Of a stretch of DNA of 36,908 nucleotides, positions 32,847 to 36,908 are shown in pieces. Each line of letters starts with the position of its first letter. Positions within the stretch are counted from its first letter, which is position 1. Source of the stretch: JAIRVZ01 sp031553755. Its GTDB lineage: Bacteria > Bacteroidota > Bacteroidia > Bacteroidales > Azobacteroidaceae. The position numbers were made by a program, and so were the translations under genes. The notes below the pieces were generated by a model that was not told the DNA's origin, ran no database searches, and saw only the letters and a program-made list of their open reading frames with translations. The stretch covers positions 1 to 36,908 of the forward strand of contig JAVBKZ010000114.1 of NCBI GenBank assembly GCA_031553755.1, written 5' to 3'.

Positions 32847-35132
32847 TTAGCCGGCATAACTATGTTTTCCTCCCAATACATAATTAACTCCAAAGTATGT
32901 CATTAAAACAGCGAGAAAAATCAGCAGTACAAATAAGTGATAAACGACAGGATTTCTGAGCCACTTCAATGTTTTGGAATGGAATGTGAATCCCATCAAT
33001 AAAAATGTGATTAACGCCCAAACTTCTTTCGGATCCCATCCCCAATAACGCCCCCATGATACATTCGCCCAAATTGCTCCAACAAAAATACCGGCTCCTA
33101 AGAAGAATGTTGCAGGAAACATGAACAATTCATTCAATTCTTTCATCAACAAAACATTACGCTTAGTTCTGAAATTTCTTGGAGCAAATAGTTTAAGCCC
33201 TAATGCCATGAGGCTGGTAAGCAACATGAATCCGCAGAAACCATATGACATCATGATAAGCGAAACATGTATACTCAGCAACGGAGATTGCAAAACAGGG
33301 ACTAATGGTGTTATTTGTGGATTTCCGGAACTGATATGAGCCACCAACAATGTAAATCCGGAAAGCAAAAAGCTGAAAGCGACTATCAGGAACGAATACC
33401 TGCGCGCCACAAGTCCGATTAGCATAGCACACCAAGCTACAAAAAGCATCGTTTCATAACCATTACTCATCGGTAAACGTCCACCAACATATCCCCTTAA
33501 ACACAATCCAAAAGTTTGGATCACAAAAATAGACACCAAAAGCCAGAAAAAAATACGTTGTACACGATATAAACTTTTATTTCTGAGCATATAGAAAATA
33601 AAAAAGAAAACGGCTACACTTCCGATTGTGAGGCAAATTTTAAACAACCATGAAAATAAATTCAGGTTATTATATAATAATTCGGCTTTAAATCTGCTTT
33701 CAGAAGGTAATGTTCCCAAAGCCTGTTTTTGTTGAAAAGAATCTAATTTTTCGAGCAAAAAAATAGCGTCTTTGGCATTATTTTCCTTCATATATTCATA
33801 ATATAAAGGGAAAAAGTTCTTTATAAATAATCCCTCATTTTTTTCAATATTATCAGGTAAATGATCGGCAGGGCCATACCAACGGATATTTCCATCTTCA
33901 AAAACAATAGGAAACATCCTTATCAATTCTCCTTCCTGAAGCATCATGATTAATTGTATTTTTTCATCCAATTTCAAGGCTTCTTTGGCGAATCCCGTTT
34001 TTTTTTCCGAACCATACATTTCGTGTTGATAAGCGGCCAGTTTGTAACTTTTATCCGGATGAAAAAAATCCGCGAAACAAGCGTTTCCCGAATTATTTAT
34101 CAGTCGTTTTAATTTAGGATTGTTTATTTCAAACAATGGAACATGTTGCCATTTGCCGGGAAAGAAAATCCAACCGAGTAAAACCTGTTCTGCGTTAGCA
34201 TATTTATATCGGGGTTTTCCGGTTAATTTTGTAGAAAAATCGATTGCCAAAGTTTGGAATGGACAAATTCGTCCATGATAATCGACTCTTAACCGGGCAA
34301 ATTTATCTGCCTGTTCTCGGCTAAGTGTAGCGCCATCTTCCGACAGCATATTATTCTTATCGGCAGATTTGGCCGACAACGACACCATTAATAATAAAAC
34401 AAAGAAAATACTTTTCTTAAATCCTTTCTTATTCTTTCCTACAGGATTTATTTTTCCTTGCTTCTTGAGTAACTCTATAAACCGGCCTTTTTTGTCAAAC
34501 AAAATCCACAACATTGAAAAAAACAACAAAAAGTAACCTAAATAAGTGACCCCAATTCCCGTAGAATCGTGGTTAACGCTCAATATTGTTCCTTGCAAAT
34601 CTTCATCAAACGAAGATTGATAAAAACGATACCCTTTGTATTTCAAAATATTATTCATGGATATTTTTGTTTCAAAGGTTTTATTATCATCCTTGTCCAC
34701 CACATTAACAATACTCACATAATTCGAAGGAGACATGGTTCCGGGATAATATTCTACTTGAAATGATTTCAGTTTTAAAGAAAAAGGCAAATCTATATTT
34801 TGCAAACTTCCTTCACTTATAAAAGTATTACCCTCAACATTTTCTCTTAAATGAATCATCCCTGTCGTACCGTTAACCCGGGTAATTAAAGCGCCTAAAA
34901 GAATTATTATTAAAGAAATATGTAATAAAAAGACAGGGAGTTTTTTATGTAATTTTACTTTCAAAATATAATATCCCCCGGATACAACCAAAGCCATCCA
35001 AAGGAGATTAAACCAAATAGTACCATAATAATTATCCATCACATATTGAGTGCTATTCAAATGTTCTTGCCAGGTAGCCCATCCCATTACGGCAATCAAT
35101 ACAAATAGAATAATAAAAGCCAAAAATCTCAT
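32847..35132 (-). CDS. Fused ResB-CcsA cytochrome c assembly protein (System II, CcsBA)
   Basis: 761 aa. The N-terminal part (1-215) is ResB-like: several membrane helices and a periplasmic segment with LPFSLKLKSFQVEYYPGTMS. The middle (about 250-500) is a largely periplasmic insert. The C-terminal part (about 505-761) is CcsA: SNGYETMLFVAWCAM, LSIHVSLIMMSYG with a heme-ligand His, and the tryptophan-rich WGRYWGWDPKEVWALI (693-708), followed by FHSKTLKW with a second His. The protein exports heme and attaches it to apocytochrome c at CXXCH sites. A fusion of this kind is normal in Bacteroidota. It is transcribed alone. Confidence 0.94.
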   Translation of the reverse strand: MRFLAFIILFVLIAVMGWATWQEHLNSTQYVMDNYYGTIWFNLLWMALVVSGGYYILKVKLHKKLPVFLLHISLIIILLGALITRVNGTTGMIHLRENVEGNTFISEGSLQNIDLPFSLKLKSFQVEYYPGTMSPSNYVSIVNVVDKDDNKTFETKISMNNILKYKGYRFYQSSFDEDLQGTILSVNHDSTGIGVTYLGYFLLFFSMLWILFDKKGRFIELLKKQGKINPVGKNKKGFKKSIFFVLLLMVSLSAKSADKNNMLSEDGATLSREQADKFARLRVDYHGRICPFQTLAIDFSTKLTGKPRYKYANAEQVLLGWIFFPGKWQHVPLFEINNPKLKRLINNSGNACFADFFHPDKSYKLAAYQHEMYGSEKKTGFAKEALKLDEKIQLIMMLQEGELIRMFPIVFEDGNIRWYGPADHLPDNIEKNEGLFIKNFFPLYYEYMKENNAKDAIFLLEKLDSFQQKQALGTLPSESRFKAELLYNNLNLFSWLFKICLTIGSVAVFFFIFYMLRNKSLYRVQRIFFWLLVSIFVIQTFGLCLRGYVGGRLPMSNGYETMLFVAWCAMLIGLVARRYSFLIVAFSFLLSGFTLLVAHISSGNPQITPLVPVLQSPLLSIHVSLIMMSYGFCGFMLLTSLMALGLKLFAPRNFRTKRNVLLMKELNELFMFPATFFLGAGIFVGAIWANVSWGRYWGWDPKEVWALITFLLMGFTFHSKTLKWLRNPVVYHLFVLLIFLAVLMTYFGVNYVLGGKHSYAG

Positions 35133-35169
35133 TTTATATTAAATTATGTAAAACCAAACAACTAAGATA

Positions 35170-35177
35170 CAAAAATA
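35170..35177 (-). promoter_or_regulatory. Predicted -7 box of the ResB-CcsA gene
   Basis: The minus strand reads TATTTTTG, a TAnnTTTG match 38 bases before the ATG at 35132. No -33 TTTG is seen at 19-21 bases. Confidence 0.35.
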
Positions 35178-35245
35178 TTGTAATTATTATATATGTTCCA
35201 TTTTTTGTTTATATTATTAGGAGAAACAAATTTATTTTTTTTATG

Positions 35246-35253
35246 TATGTTTG
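35246..35253 (+). promoter_or_regulatory. Predicted -7 box of the ECF sigma factor gene
   Basis: TATGTTTG matches TAnnTTTG and lies 20 bases upstream of the GTG start, so the leader would be very short. A -33 TTTG is absent. Confidence 0.45.
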
Positions 35254-35272
35254 CACTAAATTTCATTGATTT

Positions 35273-35821
35273 GTGAAAGAAAATATTGACGACATATTGT
35301 TATTAAATAAGATTCGGGGAGGAGATGAATCAGCATTTAAGTACCTATTTGAAACTTATTTTACACCTTTATGTCGCTTTATGAATGTATATATAGTTGA
35401 AAGAACAATTGTAGAGGAGTCTGTTCTTGACGTCTTTCTTTATGTTTGGGAAAACCGAAAAACATTACAAATCCAACTTTCATTTAAAGCCTATTTATTT
35501 CAGTCAGCTCGAAACAAGGCTTTGAACATACTGCGTCAGGAAAAAATAAATATTTACTTAAATGAAATAGATACTGACATCATTGAAACAGATACTATCG
35601 CTCTTGAGCAAGATGAGTTATACCAACTTATACAAGAAGCCGTTTTCGCGCTACCTGATAAGTGTAAAGAAATTTTTCAGCTTAGCCGGAATGAAAATTT
35701 ATCGAATCAGGAAATTGCTGAAAAATTAGGTATTTCTGTCAAAACCGTAGAAGCACAAATTACCAAATCTTTAAAAAGAATAAAAGACTTCCTTGGAGAC
35801 GCGTATTCCTATTTGTGGTAA
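35273..35821 (+). CDS. RNA polymerase ECF-type sigma factor
   Basis: 182 aa starting at GTG 35273; the next in-frame ATG is too far inside region 2. Residues 10-78 are sigma region 2 (GGDESAFKYLFETYFTPLCR, then VEESVLDVFLYVWENRKTL and AYLFQSARNKALN). Residues about 115-172 are region 4 (ALPDKCKEIFQLSRNENLSN, then QEIAEKLGISVKTVEAQITK). This is the Bacteroidota-type ECF factor usually paired with a FecR-like anti-sigma and a SusC/D transport system. None of these follow here; the next gene is a broken LanC-like one. The gene is very AT-rich. Confidence 0.9.
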   Translation: MKENIDDILLLNKIRGGDESAFKYLFETYFTPLCRFMNVYIVERTIVEESVLDVFLYVWENRKTLQIQLSFKAYLFQSARNKALNILRQEKINIYLNEIDTDIIETDTIALEQDELYQLIQEAVFALPDKCKEIFQLSRNENLSNQEIAEKLGISVKTVEAQITKSLKRIKDFLGDAYSYLW

Positions 35822-35940
35822 TTACAACAAGAATTCCTTTTATTTTTTATCCAACTGAACCCAAAACATATAAAAAATCTTCAAATCTACATTCTAGGTA
35901 GCTCTGAGCGTTATTTTCTTCTTTTTTAATCAGGGTTAAT

Positions 35941-35970
35941 AAATGGGTTAAAATGGGTTAAAATGGGTTA
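35941..35970. repeat. Triple tandem decamer AAATGGGTTA
   Basis: Three perfect copies of AAATGGGTTA in a row, preceded by a partial fourth (CAGGGTTAAT, 35931-35940). One helical turn per copy means all copies face the same side of the DNA, as for a multi-site operator. Confidence 0.8.
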
Positions 35971-36039
35971 AAAACGCCCGTTAAGAAATTATTTTTTTTA
36001 ACTGCTAATTTTCAATGGTTTAAAAATCGTCCGTTAAGA
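35963..36039. repeat. Pair of spaced direct repeats overlapping the decamers
   Basis: ATGGGTTAAAAACGCCCGTT+AAGA (35963-35986) recurs as ATGGTTTAAAAATCGTCCGT+TAAGA (36015-36039), one start 52 bases after the other. The shared core is AAAA-CG-CCGTTAAGA. Confidence 0.65.
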
Positions 36040-36131
36040 TCAGTTTTTTAAAATTTAACCCAAAATTTCAAAAAATAGCCATTACATTTGTTGCGTTCAA
36101 AATATCTCTTAAATCTCATCTCTTTATATTT

Positions 36132-36139
36132 TATATTTG
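36132..36139 (+). promoter_or_regulatory. Predicted -7 box of the LanC-like gene
   Basis: TATATTTG matches TAnnTTTG, 84 bases before the preferred ATG. No -33 TTTG lies at the right distance. Confidence 0.4.
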
Positions 36140-36223
36140 TCTTAGATTGAACTTTAAACCTTAGATTAGATGTTTGCTGTCTAAAGGGTGAGTAACATTA
36201 TAGTAGTTAACATTATAGATTAT

Positions 36224-36775
36224 ATGGATCAAAAATTACGAAAAATTGCAGAAAGGATGGAAAGTTCGTGTACAAATTTAGGTTTGTTACAAGGCAAGAT
36301 GGGCAGTGTAGTGTTTTTTTATGAATATGCCCGCCATGTAGATTGTAGATACGAAGAATATGCCGACCAATTAATTGATGAAATCTTTGAAAGTATTCGG
36401 CAAGTAAACTCTAATTATGCTGATGGCTTAGCCGGAATAGGTGTCGGAGTAGAGTATTTGGCCCAAAAAGGATTTATTGATGGAGATATCAATGAAGTTC
36501 TAGTTGATGTTGATAAGTTGTTGGGTAGTATTGGATCCCGTTTTTTTGGTCAAATAGGTATACGAAATGGCATAACAGGCTATGGAAAGTATTACCTTGC
36601 CCGGATAAATAATCCTGACAATTGTAATAATGTAAGTCCTGGTGTGAATTTTTTCAAAGAACAACTCTCTAATATAGTAGATTTACTATCAGCTAATTAT
36701 GTAACGTATGAAAATCTTTATTCTATTATCAGTTTTCTTCCGGATGTTATAAACTTGGATATCAATAAGCAATAG
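36224..36775 (+). pseudogene. LanC-like protein, truncated after its N-terminal half
   Basis: 183 aa from the ATG at 36224; a GTG at 36188 would add 12 residues. GLLQGKMGSVVFFYEYAR (20-37) and NYADGLAGIGVGVEYLAQKG (66-85) are the first repeats of the alpha/alpha-barrel of LanC-type lanthionine cyclases as found in Bacteroidota, and NGITGYGKYYLAR continues the pattern. Full proteins have about 380-420 aa, with the zinc ligands (Cys, Cys-His) in the second half, which is missing. The frame stops after INLDINKQ and 22 bases later the stop codon of a transposase-like gene on the other strand begins, so an insertion probably cut it. It cannot bind zinc in this form. No lanthipeptide precursor or dehydratase is seen. 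Confidence 0.7.
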
Positions 36776-36797
36776 TTCGTTCAAAATTAGTAATTAT

Positions 36798-36908
36798 TTA
36801 CGCGGCTTTAGCGCCAAATAATAAGAGTTCTTTGAAAATTTGTTGATTTTTGGGCTTGTTCGGGGAAATGCCGAACTTATCAAAAAATCGGATTAACAGC
36901 AATGCATT
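36798..36908 (-). pseudogene. C-terminal end of a transposase-like protein (partial)
   Basis: On the minus strand a frame open from the window edge for 36 codons ends in TAA at 36800-36798. The peptide contains NALLLIRFFDKFGISPNKPK and ends QQIFKELLLFGAKAA. I do not recognise the family with certainty. An insertion-sequence transposase is inferred from its position: it meets the abrupt end of the LanC-like gene and lies at a contig-like border. If so, the end of the element lies between about 36775 and 36797. Confidence 0.35.

Larger units (their letters stand above)
35822..36223. other. Intergenic region with repeats, no gene
   Basis: This AT-rich stretch holds the tandem decamer at 35941-35970, a second repeated motif and a possible -7 box. 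No short open frame with a peptide-precursor look is present before the LanC-like gene; the ATGs in the repeat are followed at once by stop codons (ATG GGT TAA). Confidence 0.6.

Noticed and set aside
35931..36039. CRISPR-like array
   Set aside because: The repeat unit is 10 bp in direct tandem with no spacers, and no cas genes are present.
36188..36775. Complete lanthipeptide cluster
   Set aside because: The LanC-like gene is truncated before its zinc site, and no dehydratase, precursor peptide or transporter is found.

Overview
The window looks like a piece of a low-GC Bacteroidales (Bacteroidota) chromosome. The evidence is the family content (a DUF4301 protein, a C69 dipeptidase, an EpsG-type polymerase, a membrane-anchored AraC regulator, a fused ResB/CcsA protein, an NhaD antiporter, a Bacteroidota-type ECF sigma factor and a LanC-like protein) and several promoters of the Bacteroidota type (-33 TTTG, about 19 bp, -7 TAnnTTTG). 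The species cannot be told from the sequence. Both ends hold C-terminal pieces of transposase-like proteins, so the window is probably a contig bounded by insertion sequences.

Layout. (1) 1-3900: a transposase-like tail, a translationally coupled pair (DUF4301 protein, then C69 dipeptidase), and two decayed N-terminal gene fragments (DUF1016/PDDEXK nuclease and Fic). (2) 3970-16429: a surface-glycan cluster, all on the minus strand. In transcription order it encodes a UDP-sugar epimerase, flippase, FdtB/VioA-like aminotransferase, WbqC-like protein, a repeat-filled gap, GT2, an EpsG-like polymerase, GT8, GT4, an acyltransferase, a PglA-like GT4, a PglC-like phosphoglycosyltransferase and a PglE-like aminotransferase. 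Together these could make, assemble, flip and polymerise a glycan with amino sugars. The 4,6-dehydratase and any ligase must lie elsewhere. (3) 16663-24115: the most unusual part. It holds a radical SAM / ATP-grasp-like operon, a separate acylation operon (MBOAT, SGNH-like, hexapeptide acetyltransferase) and a membrane AraC regulator. All three promoter regions carry the same operator pattern (GTCCCATT and AATGRGAC half-sites), at 41-43 bp from a TAnnTTTG box. I infer one regulon controlled by the AraC protein. (4) 24468-32836: housekeeping genes: formate-tetrahydrofolate ligase, a hemerythrin/LuxR pair with a palindromic operator, NhaD plus a POT transporter, tRNA-Gln, tyrosyl-tRNA synthetase and a DUF502 protein. 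(5) 32847-36908: a ResB-CcsA cytochrome c assembly protein, an ECF sigma factor, and a LanC-like gene cut off next to another transposase tail.

The intergenic DNA is rich in repeats: a 133-bp MITE-like element with 19-bp terminal inverted repeats, two kinds of large palindrome, a 34-bp sequence shared by two cluster gaps, and a triple decamer repeat. Many genes overlap by 4 bases (ATGA), which shows tight operons. Several open frames reach upstream to TTG or GTG codons; for these I give the more likely ATG start.
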